From: Bacteroidaceae bacterium
GTDB taxonomy: Bacteria; Bacteroidota; Bacteroidia; Bacteroidales; Bacteroidaceae
Assembly (NCBI GenBank): GCA_017427185.1
Contig: JAFRTJ010000033.1
Span: 1-64,000, forward strand
DNA: 64,000 nucleotides
Direction of reading: 5' to 3'
Part shown: piece after piece, positions 1 to 9,056 of the stretch
Layout: each line of letters opens with the position of its first letter
Position numbering within the stretch: position 1 is the first letter of the stretch
Notes under the pieces: model-generated
Databases searched by the model: none
What the model was told of the DNA's origin: nothing
What the model saw: the letters and a program-made list of their open reading frames with translations, nothing else
Made by a program: the position numbers and the translations under genes

Positions 1-193
1 CTTTGATTGTTGTCTGACCCTCAACATAAAATTCCCTGACTTCGTAATTGGGTTGTCCGTCTTCTGAAAACCATCCTTTATATTTCAGCGTGTCAAGACG
101 TATCTCAATCCACTTCGTTCCTTCCGGGTAAGTCTGGGCGGCAAGATGCATGCTTGCCAATAAAATACAGAGTAAGAAAAGAATCTTTTTCAT
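1..193 (-). CDS. Secreted protein, N-terminal part only
   Basis: The ATG is at 193 on the minus strand and the reading frame runs open to the window edge, giving the first 64 residues. They begin MKKILFLLCILLASMHLAAQ, a clear Sec signal peptide with probable cleavage after the Ala-Ala or Gln, followed by a soluble stretch (TYPEGTKWIEIRLDTLKY). Such short secreted proteins of unknown role are frequent in Prevotella-like genomes. I do not recognise the family. The rest of the protein lies outside the window, so no function is assigned. Confidence 0.75.
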   Translation of the reverse strand, partial: MKKILFLLCILLASMHLAAQTYPEGTKWIEIRLDTLKYKGWFSEDGQPNYEVREFYVEGQTTIK

Positions 194-293
194 GATTTTT
201 TTGCTTTAATGTTTGTTCGAGGGCAAATTTACGGCTTAATTTTGATATCTCATGCGTTAGGTCATGGAAAATTTCATGTATGCAAAAACATCA

Positions 294-596
294 TCAATCC
301 CCCATAAACACAGGGATTCTCGCCATTTTGTCCCCCTTTGTCCCCCTGGAAAAGTTTGTTTTGAGGGCACGGAAACTCCATGCTTTTTTCCTGATTTTTG
401 GTGATTTCGCATCATTTTCATCTTCTATTCTGTCTCCTGACTCTCGACTGTCACCATCACAATCATTACCAAGACTATCCACTACCATTTCTCCCAAATC
501 AACAGGTATGTTATCCGCCTCGGTTTTGACACACAATCCCATACACATAACAAATAACACAAAAGCAAAAATAAGTGTTTCTTGACATGAACTCAA
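294..596 (-). CDS. Doubtful small secreted or membrane protein
   Basis: A frame of 100 codons opening with TTG. The first 20 residues are strongly hydrophobic (LIFAFVLFVMCMGLC) and would serve as a signal peptide or membrane anchor; the rest is an acidic stretch rich in D, G and S, then a basic tail. No ATG precedes the hydrophobic part, no clear -7 box is visible, and an overlapping frame of equal size exists on the plus strand. It could be a small exported protein or the decayed start of a larger gene. The hydrophobic-then-polar pattern is the only positive evidence. Confidence 0.3.
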   Translation of the reverse strand: MSSCQETLIFAFVLFVMCMGLCVKTEADNIPVDLGEMVVDSLGNDCDGDSRESGDRIEDENDAKSPKIRKKAWSFRALKTNFSRGTKGDKMARIPVFMGD

Positions 597-599
597 AAA

Positions 600-846
600 C
601 AGACTATACCCTACACCAGTATCGTGTAAGACCTTGAGGGTCAGTAATATGCACGGATGTAGGGTGGTGTAGGTAGCCTACACCCGTGTATCCTATTGAT
701 AAACATTGTGTTACGGGGGTCCGGTGTAGGGTGTAGGTTATTTTTGAGTGGATGCATATTTATGATGAACATACAGATACATACAGATGTTTTCAGGAAA
801 ATTCTCACGAGTACATATATGCGCATATGTACGCAGGAGTATTTTT
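600..846. other. Gene-free stretch with GTGTAGG repeats
   Basis: There is no convincing gene here. Between about 655 and 740 the word GTGTAGG or TGTAGGG recurs several times, once as a 7-bp palindrome GTGTAGG-TAG-CCTACAC that could form a hairpin. The part after 740 is AT-rich with repeated ACATACAGAT and CATATATGCGCATATG. It looks like the remains of an accessory insertion, but no integrase or transposase is present. Confidence 0.4.
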
Positions 847-1095
847 TCAGAATATCACCGTATCATCTGTATCTGTATTTCCTTCATCCCCTTCGTGCGC
901 ATAGCGGGCAAGCGTCTCGCCCGTGAGGGAATGCCGCTGGAGGGTCTGCAACAAATGCAGGGCGCTGTCGGGCTGCTCCTGCATAAGCATCTCAGCCTGA
1001 TGGATCACCTCTCTCTCCTGCCTGTCTTTCCCCGCACATGCCTGGAGAACGAGGATGGCCAGCAGAAGGAACCATATCTTAAACGATCTTTTCAT
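847..1095 (-). pseudogene. Truncated TPR lipoprotein fragment
   Basis: The start is the ATG at 1095 (a TTG lies one codon upstream). The product is 82 residues: a lipoprotein signal peptide with lipobox LQAC (Cys near residue 20), then a helical stretch AEMLMQEQPDSALHLLQTLQ and LTGETLARYA. This pattern of PDSAL then RYA is how Bacteroidales TPR-containing sensors and regulators (tetratricopeptide histidine-kinase-like or DUF6377-type proteins) begin; those usually run to several hundred residues. Here the frame changes to an acidic low-complexity tail after RYA and stops. I infer a 5' remnant of a deleted gene. The alternative is a genuine small lipoprotein. Confidence 0.5.
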
Positions 1096-1167
1096 CAATA
1101 GAAAAGATTGGATTCGAAGGCGAAGTCACAGAAAGTTGGGAGGAATTTACCAGCCCCAAAGAGCGGA

Positions 1168-2067
1168 TTATACCAAGTGCCTGATAATCTCCTCGCGATC
1201 ACCAGGGAGGTAGTCGATAACAGGAATCTCGATCATCGTGTAGGCTCCTGGCTGCTGCTTCATGGTGGCACGAGCCACATTGACCAGAACCTGCGCAGTA
1301 AGAGCTGGATTGTTGATCTTCATGTTAAACTCGAAGAGCTGATTGTGGGTCTGCCCACTCACGCCCTTGCGAACCAAGTTCACGCCATGCCCCACATCAT
1401 TGATGTCTGCCACGCAAGGAACCTGGCTGACATGTGTCTCATCGTTCACAAAATAAGGATCAGCCTTGATGGCTTTCTCTACGGTCTTGAAATCTGCTCC
1501 TTCCTCTAGTTCCACATACACCATGCGGCGATGAATTCCTGTGCCCAGAGGGATGGTCACGCTGAGTGCATCGCGCACGCCAGCAATGGCACGAACAGCC
1601 ACACTATGTCCCATCGAGCGGCCAGGTCCGAAGTTGGTGTAAGAGATTCCACGAGGAGCCAAACTCTCCATCAACGTTCTGACTACACTATCGGATCCAG
1701 GGTCCCATCCAGCTGCGATGATGCTGACAGCCCCGTTCTTCTTGGCTGCTGCATCCAGACTGCGGCGCAGGTCAACAATCTTCGTGTGAATGTCGAAACT
1801 GTCCACCGTGTTGATGCCTTGAGCCAGCATCTCGAGCGCGAACTTCTCGACACTGCGGGTGGGAGTCGCCAGAATGGCCACATCCACCTTGCCCAACTCC
1901 TTGATATCCTTTACCACAGCATAGCCAGACAATTCTGCTGGCTTGTTCTCATCACCATTGCGGCGTACTACGCCAGCGATCTCCATGTCGGATGCCACTT
2001 GCAAGGCTTGCAAAGCATATCGACCAATGTTGCCATATCCAACTACAGCGACTCTGATTTTTCCCAT
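1168..2067 (-). CDS. ddh: meso-Diaminopimelate D-dehydrogenase
   Basis: 299 residues. It converts L-2-tetrahydrodipicolinate, ammonia and NADPH to meso-2,6-diaminopimelate in one step, supplying the cross-linking residue of peptidoglycan and the lysine precursor. The N-terminus has a Rossmann nucleotide-binding motif ([14 protein letters not shown], residues about 6-19). Further family landmarks are [21 protein letters not shown] and [16 protein letters not shown], and the end is [11 protein letters not shown]. Length is normal. It stands alone on the minus strand. The MurE at the other end of the window has the DNPR motif of the meso-DAP-adding enzyme, which agrees with this pathway. Confidence 0.95.
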   Translation of the reverse strand: MGKIRVAVVGYGNIGRYALQALQVASDMEIAGVVRRNGDENKPAELSGYAVVKDIKELGKVDVAILATPTRSVEKFALEMLAQGINTVDSFDIHTKIVDLRRSLDAAAKKNGAVSIIAAGWDPGSDSVVRTLMESLAPRGISYTNFGPGRSMGHSVAVRAIAGVRDALSVTIPLGTGIHRRMVYVELEEGADFKTVEKAIKADPYFVNDETHVSQVPCVADINDVGHGVNLVRKGVSGQTHNQLFEFNMKINNPALTAQVLVNVARATMKQQPGAYTMIEIPVIDYLPGDREEIIRHLV

Positions 2068-2108
2068 ATTAATTCTTTATTGGTTATCCTTTTTCTCTTT
2101 TTACAGCA

Positions 2109-2116
2109 CAAAAATA
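2109..2116 (-). promoter_or_regulatory. -7 box of ddh
   Basis: On the minus strand this reads TATTTTTG, a full match to the Bacteroidota -7 consensus TAnnTTTG, about 42 nt upstream of the ddh ATG. No clear -33 TTTG is seen. Confidence 0.5.
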
Positions 2117-2274
2117 CACTTTTTCCATGAAATATGATGCGAAAGAGTCAGAAAATTCTTTTTTCCAAAATAAAAAATGTATCTTTAAAGCCGCAGAACC
2201 TCATTCGCATGGAGGAAACGCCTCATAAAGGAAACAAAACCGATTCATAACAATAATTAAAAAAACACGAAAAA

Positions 2275-4113
2275 ATGAAAGTTACAATCAAGAAAGTTCT
2301 TTGGGTGGCATTAATGGCTCTGATGGGCAACATCCAAATGGCTGTGGCCGATACTCCACGCCCTGAATACCCACGTCCTCAATTTGAACGTGCCGATTGG
2401 CAGAATCTGAATGGCACCTGGACCTATACCTTCGACTTTGGTCGCTCAGGTTCTCAGCGTGATTTCAAGAACTCAAAAGGTTTCGACGGAAAGATTACCG
2501 TGCCTTTCTGCCCTGAAAGCAAGCTGTCGGGTGTGGGATACATAGACTTCATCAACACTATCTGGTATCAGCGCAGTATCACGGCTCCAGCCAGTTGGGA
2601 AGGCAAGAGAATCATGCTGAATTTTGGTGCTGTGGATTACGAGGCAACCATCTTCATCGATGGCAATGAGGTAGCCACTCATTGGGGTGCAGGTTCTTCT
2701 TTCAGCATAGACATCACGAAGTATGTGAAACCAGGGCAAGCAGCCAATCTGGTGATGGTGGTCAACGACAACCTTCGTGGCGGCAAGCAGCCTGGCGGCA
2801 AGCAAAGTGTGGGTTACTACTCAGCAGGGTGCAACTACACTCGCACCACTGGCATTTGGCAGACCGTTTGGATGGAGGCTATTGCCCAGGAAGGTCTGAA
2901 GAGTGTCTTTGCCAAGCCAGACATCGATCAGGAGCAACTGGTGATTACTCCAGAATTCTATCAGGAGAACAATGACAATACTCTGACTGTGCAGGTGCTG
3001 GATGGCAAGAAGATAGTAGCCACCAAGAGCGTCAAGGCAACCAACCAAAGTCTGGTGGTTCTGCCCATCAAGAAGCCTAAGTTGTGGAGCCCAGAAAGTC
3101 CTTATCTCTATGATGTGAAATACATCGTGAAAGACAAGGCAGGCAAGGTGATCGACGAGGTAAGCAGCTATGCCGGCATGCGCAAGATCCATTTGGCAAA
3201 TGGTTACTTCTACCTCAACAATCAGCCCTATTTCCAGCGTCTGGTGTTGGATCAGGGATTCTATCCTGATGGCATCTGGACAGCTCCCTCTGATGAGGCT
3301 CTGAAACATGATATCGAGATGAGCAAGGCTGTTGGTTTCAATGGCGCTCGCCTGCATCAGAAAGTCTTCGAGGAGCGCTACTACTATTGGGCAGACAAAC
3401 TGGGTTATCTCACCTGGGGCGAAGAAGCAAGCTGGGGGTTGGATGTCAACGATAATCTGGCAGCCCGCAACTTCATCTCAGAATGGGCAGAGATCCTGGT
3501 CCGCGACCGCAATCATCCCAGCATCGTCACTTGGACTCCCTTCAACGAGACGTGGGGCGCTCAGGCTGGCAACTATGTACGTTTCACAAAAGATATCTAT
3601 GACATCACCAAGGCCATCGATCCCACTCGCCCCATCAATGATGCAAGTGGTGACAGCCATGTGAAGACGGATATATGGTCTGTTCATGACTACACACGAG
3701 AATACGACAAACTGGTCAGCAACCACACCTTCAAGACTGGCGAGGAACCTTACCGCAACATGAGAAATCAGAAATGGTTGGCTACATACGAGGGACAGCC
3801 TTATATGTTGGACGAGTTCGGCGGCCTTGGCTGGATTCCTAAGGAGGAGCGTGCCAACTCATGGGGCTACGGCGCTCAGATAGAGACACCTGACGAGTTC
3901 TTCGACATCTTGGAAAAGGAGGTTGATGCCATCAAGGCCTGCAAGCACATCGTGGGATTCTGCTACACCCAAATTACTGATGTGGAGCAGGAGAAGAACG
4001 GTGTATATTACTATGACCGCCGTCCCAAGTTCGATGCTGCCCGCTGGAAGGCCATCTTCGAGAAGATCCCATCCATCATCGAAGATCCTCAAGACCTGAG
4101 TGATTGGAAGTAA
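2275..4113 (+). CDS. Glycoside hydrolase family 2 enzyme, secreted
   Basis: 612 residues. It has a signal peptide (ends near AVADT, residue 25), then the GH2 order: sugar-binding jelly roll (about 40-200), immunoglobulin-like sandwich (about 205-315) and TIM barrel (about 320-600). The likely acid/base is E425 in TPFNETWG and the likely nucleophile is E514 in MLDEFGGLGW. GH2 contains beta-galactosidases, beta-glucuronidases and beta-mannosidases; the short form without C-terminal domains resembles uncharacterised Bacteroidota beta-galactosidase/glucuronidase-like members, so the substrate is open. A near-consensus -7 (TATCTTTA, about 2180-2187) lies some 90 nt upstream. The next gene, also a glycosidase, follows after 81 nt on the same strand. 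Confidence 0.88.
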   Translation: MKVTIKKVLWVALMALMGNIQMAVADTPRPEYPRPQFERADWQNLNGTWTYTFDFGRSGSQRDFKNSKGFDGKITVPFCPESKLSGVGYIDFINTIWYQRSITAPASWEGKRIMLNFGAVDYEATIFIDGNEVATHWGAGSSFSIDITKYVKPGQAANLVMVVNDNLRGGKQPGGKQSVGYYSAGCNYTRTTGIWQTVWMEAIAQEGLKSVFAKPDIDQEQLVITPEFYQENNDNTLTVQVLDGKKIVATKSVKATNQSLVVLPIKKPKLWSPESPYLYDVKYIVKDKAGKVIDEVSSYAGMRKIHLANGYFYLNNQPYFQRLVLDQGFYPDGIWTAPSDEALKHDIEMSKAVGFNGARLHQKVFEERYYYWADKLGYLTWGEEASWGLDVNDNLAARNFISEWAEILVRDRNHPSIVTWTPFNETWGAQAGNYVRFTKDIYDITKAIDPTRPINDASGDSHVKTDIWSVHDYTREYDKLVSNHTFKTGEEPYRNMRNQKWLATYEGQPYMLDEFGGLGWIPKEERANSWGYGAQIETPDEFFDILEKEVDAIKACKHIVGFCYTQITDVEQEKNGVYYYDRRPKFDAARWKAIFEKIPSIIEDPQDLSDWK

Positions 4114-4194
4114 ACTCTTTTTTCTCGAATTTTGACGTGTTCTCTGGCGGAGTGTATGAATGTGCTATGTCGTTGAAGTTTAATCACTTGAAGT

Positions 4195-6573
4195 ATGCGC
4201 CATAAATTGCCATTGGTGTTGTTACTGATAGCGTATAGCACATCCATCCTAAGCAATGAAGAGATAGAAATGGGTGACTGGAAAGTGACCTATGTCACCA
4301 CATCAAAATCTTTCAGGCTTCAATACAAGATGAATGGGACATGGGGGGCGGTGCTGAATGCAAACGTCCCCCAGGCTAAATATGCCACGGCAGAAGGAGT
4401 GGCACGTAATGTGTCCATTAAAAGCTTTGCTCAGGTTGAGGTACAGGAAACAGAAATGGAAGATGAGCTGGGGAAGGGAAACAGGCATACCTTCCTATTC
4501 AGTCAATGCAACAATGGCGATGACGTCCAGCTGCTACTCCATTTCACTCAGCACAATGAACTTCCCTATTTGCTTCTCTCCCTGGAACTGCAAAGTGCGG
4601 AGGAAATCAGCAGCAATCAGCTTATGCCTGTGAAGACAGGCATTGGCTACACCCTGCTGAAGAAGAGCGCCAACAACCGCATGCTCAGGGTTCCTTATGA
4701 CAACGATGGTTTTGTTCGTTATGGTCGCATGCGATTGAACACAACCATCACCAGTTATGAAGTGACAGCCTTGTATCAGGGAGACACTCGTCAAGGTATC
4801 GTCATTGGATCCATCGATCATGACCACTGGAAAAGTGCCATCACTATCACAGGGACCGATGACTCGAAAGTGAGCAGTTTGGAAGTAACTTCTGGCGTGA
4901 CAGGTGGTGGCACACATGATGTCCTCCCCCATGGGAGTCTGTATGGCACGACCATCAGCAGCTCCCGTTTCCTGATAGGTTATTTCAAGGATTGGCGAGA
5001 TGGCATGGAAACCTATGCCGATGCCTGTACCACCATTGCCCCCAAACGTGACAACTGGGAAAAGGGACGACCGGTGGGATGGATGAGTTGGAATGTGCTG
5101 GAGAAAAAGAACAACCAGGTGGATGATGCGGCAATCATGAAATACATTGCTCAGACACTTCGTCCAGCAGGTTTTCATAACGGCAAAGGAGAAAACTTCA
5201 TCAGTCTGGATTCGTGGAGCAACCTGAACGAACAGCAGGAACGTTACCTGATAGCACAGGCAAAGACCGATTACCAGATGATGAGCTGCTATGGTACCCC
5301 TTTCTGTCTGTGGTGGAGCGAAAACGATCTTAACCAAGTCTATTTCCAAACATCCACTGCGACCTATAGGGGACGCGATGTGGTGCTCAAGGCCAACGGG
5401 AAGCCTATCTCCTACGATGGTGCTTTCTGTGTCGATCCAACGCATCCAGGCTTCCGAGCCTTCATCTCCTCATGGATCAAGCAGCAGTACAACAAAGGCT
5501 TCCGAGCTTTCAAGCTGGACTTCTTGACGAATGGCATGATGCAGGCTGACTCGTATTATGACCCTAAGATACATACTGGCGTGGAAGCATACAACCAAGG
5601 GATGGCATATCTTGTCAAGAAAGTTAACGAATTGAGGGAACCCGTTTTCTTGCTGCTTTCCATTGCTCCGCTCTTTCCCCACCAGTATGCCAATGCGCGT
5701 CGGCAGGCTTGTGACTCGTGGGGCACCATCGGATGGACGGAATATAGCATGAATGCCATTACTGCAGGGTGGTGGACGGATCGGCTCTATCAATTCAATG
5801 ACCCTGATGGCATCCCTTTGGTCGGAGAAGGCGACCAGAAAAACACCACACTGGCAGAAAATCGTGCCCGCCTCGTCAGTGGCATTGTCTCTGGCATGGT
5901 TCAGTTGGCCGATAACTTCAGTTTGAAGAACGTGTGTCAGAGAGGGAATCCTGAGCTGTCGCGCACCAGAGCTGAAACATTGTTGCAAAATCCAGATATA
6001 AATGCGATGCTGGCCCTGGAAGGAAAAAGTTTCCGTCCTGTCTACGGATTCGGTGAATACAACAATAGCGGTGAAGGTGCAGAAGCGACTGTCATGCTCA
6101 GCACGGAAGAATACGTATATGTAGCAGTCTTGAACTACAGCAACTCATTGGGAGCTCCCAACAAAAGCGGAACTGTTGCACTTGCGGATGTGGGACTTAC
6201 CCAAGATGACATCCTTTCGGTAAAAGAGTTGTGGACAGGAGAGGCCATCGATGCATCAAAAGGCATTCGCTACAGTATTCCACCTCGTGATGCACGCATC
6301 TATCGGATTGCTCGCAAGCCTGCTACGGGGATAGAGAATCTAGATGAGAATCTTTCAGACCTCACACTGACAAAGACAGCAAGCGGATACCTCCTGTATA
6401 GTCATACTCCTATAGACCACGTCAAAGTGTATTCCCTGCAAGGGCAGCAACTACAGAACTTTCCCGTTCGCGATTATCGTTGCCAACTTTATCTCCCTGA
6501 CAATCATGGAGTATTCATCGTTCGGGTGGAATACGAGAATGATGTTTCAGAGAATATCAAAATATCCAGATAA
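4195..6573 (+). CDS. Alpha-galactosidase-like glycosidase (GH27/GH36-like)
   Basis: 792 residues. It begins with a short signal peptide, then a beta-rich N-terminal domain (to about 280), a TIM barrel opened by GWMSWNVLEKK, and a C-terminal beta domain. The barrel holds FRAFKLDFLTNG, whose D442 corresponds to the clan GH-D nucleophile, and D507 in QACDSWGTIGW is a candidate acid/base. The last 80 residues (IDHVKVYSLQGQQL to NIKISR) look like a Por/type IX secretion sorting domain, suggesting export across the outer membrane. The exact family is uncertain: GH36-like or an alpha-galactosidase relative such as GH27 or GH97 is possible. It is probably co-expressed with the GH2 gene upstream. Confidence 0.75.
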   Translation: MRHKLPLVLLLIAYSTSILSNEEIEMGDWKVTYVTTSKSFRLQYKMNGTWGAVLNANVPQAKYATAEGVARNVSIKSFAQVEVQETEMEDELGKGNRHTFLFSQCNNGDDVQLLLHFTQHNELPYLLLSLELQSAEEISSNQLMPVKTGIGYTLLKKSANNRMLRVPYDNDGFVRYGRMRLNTTITSYEVTALYQGDTRQGIVIGSIDHDHWKSAITITGTDDSKVSSLEVTSGVTGGGTHDVLPHGSLYGTTISSSRFLIGYFKDWRDGMETYADACTTIAPKRDNWEKGRPVGWMSWNVLEKKNNQVDDAAIMKYIAQTLRPAGFHNGKGENFISLDSWSNLNEQQERYLIAQAKTDYQMMSCYGTPFCLWWSENDLNQVYFQTSTATYRGRDVVLKANGKPISYDGAFCVDPTHPGFRAFISSWIKQQYNKGFRAFKLDFLTNGMMQADSYYDPKIHTGVEAYNQGMAYLVKKVNELREPVFLLLSIAPLFPHQYANARRQACDSWGTIGWTEYSMNAITAGWWTDRLYQFNDPDGIPLVGEGDQKNTTLAENRARLVSGIVSGMVQLADNFSLKNVCQRGNPELSRTRAETLLQNPDINAMLALEGKSFRPVYGFGEYNNSGEGAEATVMLSTEEYVYVAVLNYSNSLGAPNKSGTVALADVGLTQDDILSVKELWTGEAIDASKGIRYSIPPRDARIYRIARKPATGIENLDENLSDLTLTKTASGYLLYSHTPIDHVKVYSLQGQQLQNFPVRDYRCQLYLPDNHGVFIVRVEYENDVSENIKISR

Positions 6574-6594
6574 GGTAACAATATAAAAGTAGCG

Positions 6595-7680
6595 TCAGAA
6601 GCTGTAACCCAAACCAACACCAAGGACGGATTTGAACTGCACGCGCTCGCAAGAGTATCCGTCCTTGTCAATCATTACGCCATTGTAGTATCTGAGCGAA
6701 GTGGAGAGCGTAGCCTGCAAGCACTTGAGGAACTGGTACGAAAGAGCGACATCCCAGTCAACATCGAAGTTTCCAAAACGGCGGTTGTTATCACGATAGA
6801 GGGGGCGATTGTGGCCGTTGCGACCGATCTCCTTCTTGTCCCAGGAATAGGGAGTATAGAGTCCAAACGTGGTCATGACCTTCAGGTCCTTTAGCGTATA
6901 GTTGATGGCGCCCTTGAGCGAGAAACCTAACTCGGCACGGGTGTTCAGACTATAGTCTTTCTGGTTGTTCGCGTCGTATTTCCAAACAGCATACTTCTCT
7001 TTGAGCGTCTGTTCCAAGCCACCGTTGGCCACAGGGTAGAGATAATCGTACTTGTCATTGGTTCCTTCACTCACAAGAACGGTAGTGAAGCGGCCTGCAA
7101 TGGGAGACATGTAGACCGAGAAGATGTCGTTGGGTTTCCAGTCGATACCCACAGAGAGATCGGTATAGGCAGGAGCCATGAACTTGGAGATGACAGGATT
7201 CTTGTCGTCAAGTCCATTGTAACTGCGTCCCAAAGCGAACTGTGTGCTAATGCCTGCCAGAGCAGTTGCGTACCATCCTTTGCTGAATTCGTAACCCAGT
7301 TTCGAGGAAAGGTTCAACTTGTCGCTCGACTTCTGGGTCTTGTCCTTGGGTTGATCAATGTAGGACAATCCATACTCCATGTCGGCGTTAGAGTCCCATG
7401 CAAGCTTGCCCTTGTGGTAGAGCAGACGCATGCGCCCAAAAACCACACCATTGACGTTGTTGTTTCCACCGGCAGCCCAGTTAACCAGACCTGTGGCGGC
7501 AGCATTAAGACCTGTGACACCAGAGAATTTCCATAACTTCTCACCTGTATCTACCTTTTTCAGCTCACCCTGAGCACTTTTGGCCGCATTGGCTTGCGAC
7601 TGAACTTTTGCCTTGTCGACATCCTGTGCATACATTGCTGTTGCTGCCAGCATGCATACCATCATCATAAATTTCTTCAT
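6595..7680 (-). CDS. DUF3078 outer-membrane protein
   Basis: 361 residues with signal peptide MKKFMMMVCMLAATAMYAQ. The mature part has alternating beta strands (WAAGGNNNVNGVVFGRMRLLY, then DSNADMEYGLSY) and ends in aromatic GVGLGYSF, typical of an outer-membrane beta-barrel with a C-terminal Phe. The pattern is that of the DUF3078 family of Bacteroidota, whose function is unknown. It is transcribed alone from a near-perfect promoter immediately upstream, and converges on the alpha-galactosidase-like gene with only a 21-nt gap, in which no hairpin is apparent. Confidence 0.85.
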   Translation of the reverse strand: MKKFMMMVCMLAATAMYAQDVDKAKVQSQANAAKSAQGELKKVDTGEKLWKFSGVTGLNAAATGLVNWAAGGNNNVNGVVFGRMRLLYHKGKLAWDSNADMEYGLSYIDQPKDKTQKSSDKLNLSSKLGYEFSKGWYATALAGISTQFALGRSYNGLDDKNPVISKFMAPAYTDLSVGIDWKPNDIFSVYMSPIAGRFTTVLVSEGTNDKYDYLYPVANGGLEQTLKEKYAVWKYDANNQKDYSLNTRAELGFSLKGAINYTLKDLKVMTTFGLYTPYSWDKKEIGRNGHNRPLYRDNNRRFGNFDVDWDVALSYQFLKCLQATLSTSLRYYNGVMIDKDGYSCERVQFKSVLGVGLGYSF

Positions 7681-7730
7681 AACCTATTACTGAAAGATGT
7701 TAAAAACACATTCTATATACATTGCGAATG

Positions 7731-7762
7731 CAAAAATATACAGAATTTGTGACTTGTGCAAA
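7731..7762 (-). promoter_or_regulatory. Full Bacteroidota promoter of the DUF3078 gene
   Basis: On the minus strand: TTTG (7759-7762), a spacer of exactly 20 nt, then TATTTTTG (7731-7738). This fits the housekeeping sigma consensus TTTG-N19-21-TAnnTTTG. The start codon is about 50 nt downstream. Confidence 0.8.
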
Positions 7763-7850
7763 TCCCATTAATGCCAAAATGCCTTCTCTTCAAAAAACGA
7801 CACGCATTCTTCCCCTCACAACTTCCTCGTTGTAATTCCTGGAATTACTC

Positions 7851-8915
7851 TTAGGTAAACTTGGTGTCTGTGTGCATTTTGCGAATCGCATTGATGTCGT
7901 TTCGTGGACATATCATCAGAATGTTTCCTTCCTCAGCAACGATATAGTCGTGAAGTCCTTTCAGGACGGCTGTGTGCCCTTCAGGCAAGCGGATGATGTT
8001 GTCTTGGCAGTCATAGAGGAAAGTTTTCGTGTTGAGGATGACATTACCATCTGTGTCAGCATGGACATCGTCGTAGAGGTTTTTCCAAGTACCAATGTCG
8101 GCCCATCCGAAGTTGCCCTTGAGGACGAAAACCTTATCGCTTCGTTCCAGAATGCTGAGGTCGATGTTGAGGTTAGGCAGACTGCTGAAGAATTCTGGCA
8201 CCATCTTTGCATCGGCGTTTTCTGCTTCTTCCATCATGCGTGGAATCTCCAGTCGATACTCAGGGACGAGTTGGTAGAGGCTGTCGAGCATCACCTTGAC
8301 ATTGAAAAAGATAAGACCCGTGTTCCACAGGAAGTCACCTTCCTCCATGAAAATCTGCGCAAACTCCTCGTTGGGTTTCTCGGTAAAGGACTTCACTCTG
8401 TTGATGCTTGGTGTGGGTGCCTGCGAATCATCGATTTGAATGTAACCGTATCCTGTTTCCGGGCGAGTGGGTGTAATGCCTGTAACCAAGAGGCTTTCGT
8501 GCTGGGCAACGAAACGGAGTCCAGTTTCCACGTCACTTTGGTATTGCTGCTCGTTCTCGATGAGTTGGTCAGAGGGAGTGATGATGACGTTGGCATGTGG
8601 ACATTGTTTGGCGATGACTACCGAGCCCCATGCTACAGCTGCAAGCGTACCTCGTCGGAGGGGTTCTTCCAGGATGTGAACGTCATCGACCTGAGGAAGC
8701 TGCTCGTAGACGAGAGGCAGGTACTGGATATTGGTGGAGATGTATATGTATTCAGGGTCGATGAAGCGTGATACACGGTCGTAAGTCTGCTGTAAGAGTG
8801 TGCGCCCAGTTCCCAGTAAATCCATGAATTGCTTGGGTTTTGTGGTTCGGCTCACAGGCCACAAACGACTTCCGTTGCCACCGGCCAGGATGAGGCAAAA
8901 GCAGTTTTTTTGCAT
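7851..8915 (-). CDS. manC: Mannose-1-phosphate guanylyltransferase
   Basis: 354 residues. It makes GDP-mannose from GTP and mannose-1-phosphate, in the cytoplasm, for surface polysaccharide and glycoprotein synthesis. The N-terminal nucleotidyltransferase signature is LILAGGNGSRLWPVSR followed by KPKQF; then ITPSDQLI, GYGYIQ and VKSFTEKPN. It is the monofunctional short form, without the C-terminal phosphomannose isomerase domain found in the long bifunctional proteins. It is monocistronic with its own promoter. Mannose degradation genes lie close by, but no direct link is seen in the sequence. Confidence 0.92.
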   Translation of the reverse strand: MQKNCFCLILAGGNGSRLWPVSRTTKPKQFMDLLGTGRTLLQQTYDRVSRFIDPEYIYISTNIQYLPLVYEQLPQVDDVHILEEPLRRGTLAAVAWGSVVIAKQCPHANVIITPSDQLIENEQQYQSDVETGLRFVAQHESLLVTGITPTRPETGYGYIQIDDSQAPTPSINRVKSFTEKPNEEFAQIFMEEGDFLWNTGLIFFNVKVMLDSLYQLVPEYRLEIPRMMEEAENADAKMVPEFFSSLPNLNIDLSILERSDKVFVLKGNFGWADIGTWKNLYDDVHADTDGNVILNTKTFLYDCQDNIIRLPEGHTAVLKGLHDYIVAEEGNILMICPRNDINAIRKMHTDTKFT

Positions 8916-8947
8916 ATTTTAGGTATGTTTTTTCCTTTAGGTTAGTG

Positions 8948-8978
8948 CTAAGGTAAGGAAAAAAAACGTACCTTCAAA
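8948..8978 (-). promoter_or_regulatory. Promoter of manC
   Basis: On the minus strand: TTTG (8975-8978), 19-nt spacer, TACCTTAG (8948-8955), one mismatch to TAnnTTTG. Confidence 0.6.
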
Positions 8979-9056
8979 AGCTTTTAACGAATTATCACAT
9001 ACTTTCAGCAATATTTGCTAATCGTACCGTTACTGGTGGGGAGAGAGGGGAAGAAC

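Noticed and set aside
641..926. Short frames of 61-76 codons on both strands
   Set aside because: They overlap each other and the GTGTAGG repeats, without signal or conserved pattern.
7816..7850. Palindrome GTAATTCC-T-GGAATTAC downstream of manC
   Set aside because: It has a one-base loop and no T-run, so it is not a plausible terminator; it could be a protein-binding site but nothing supports that.
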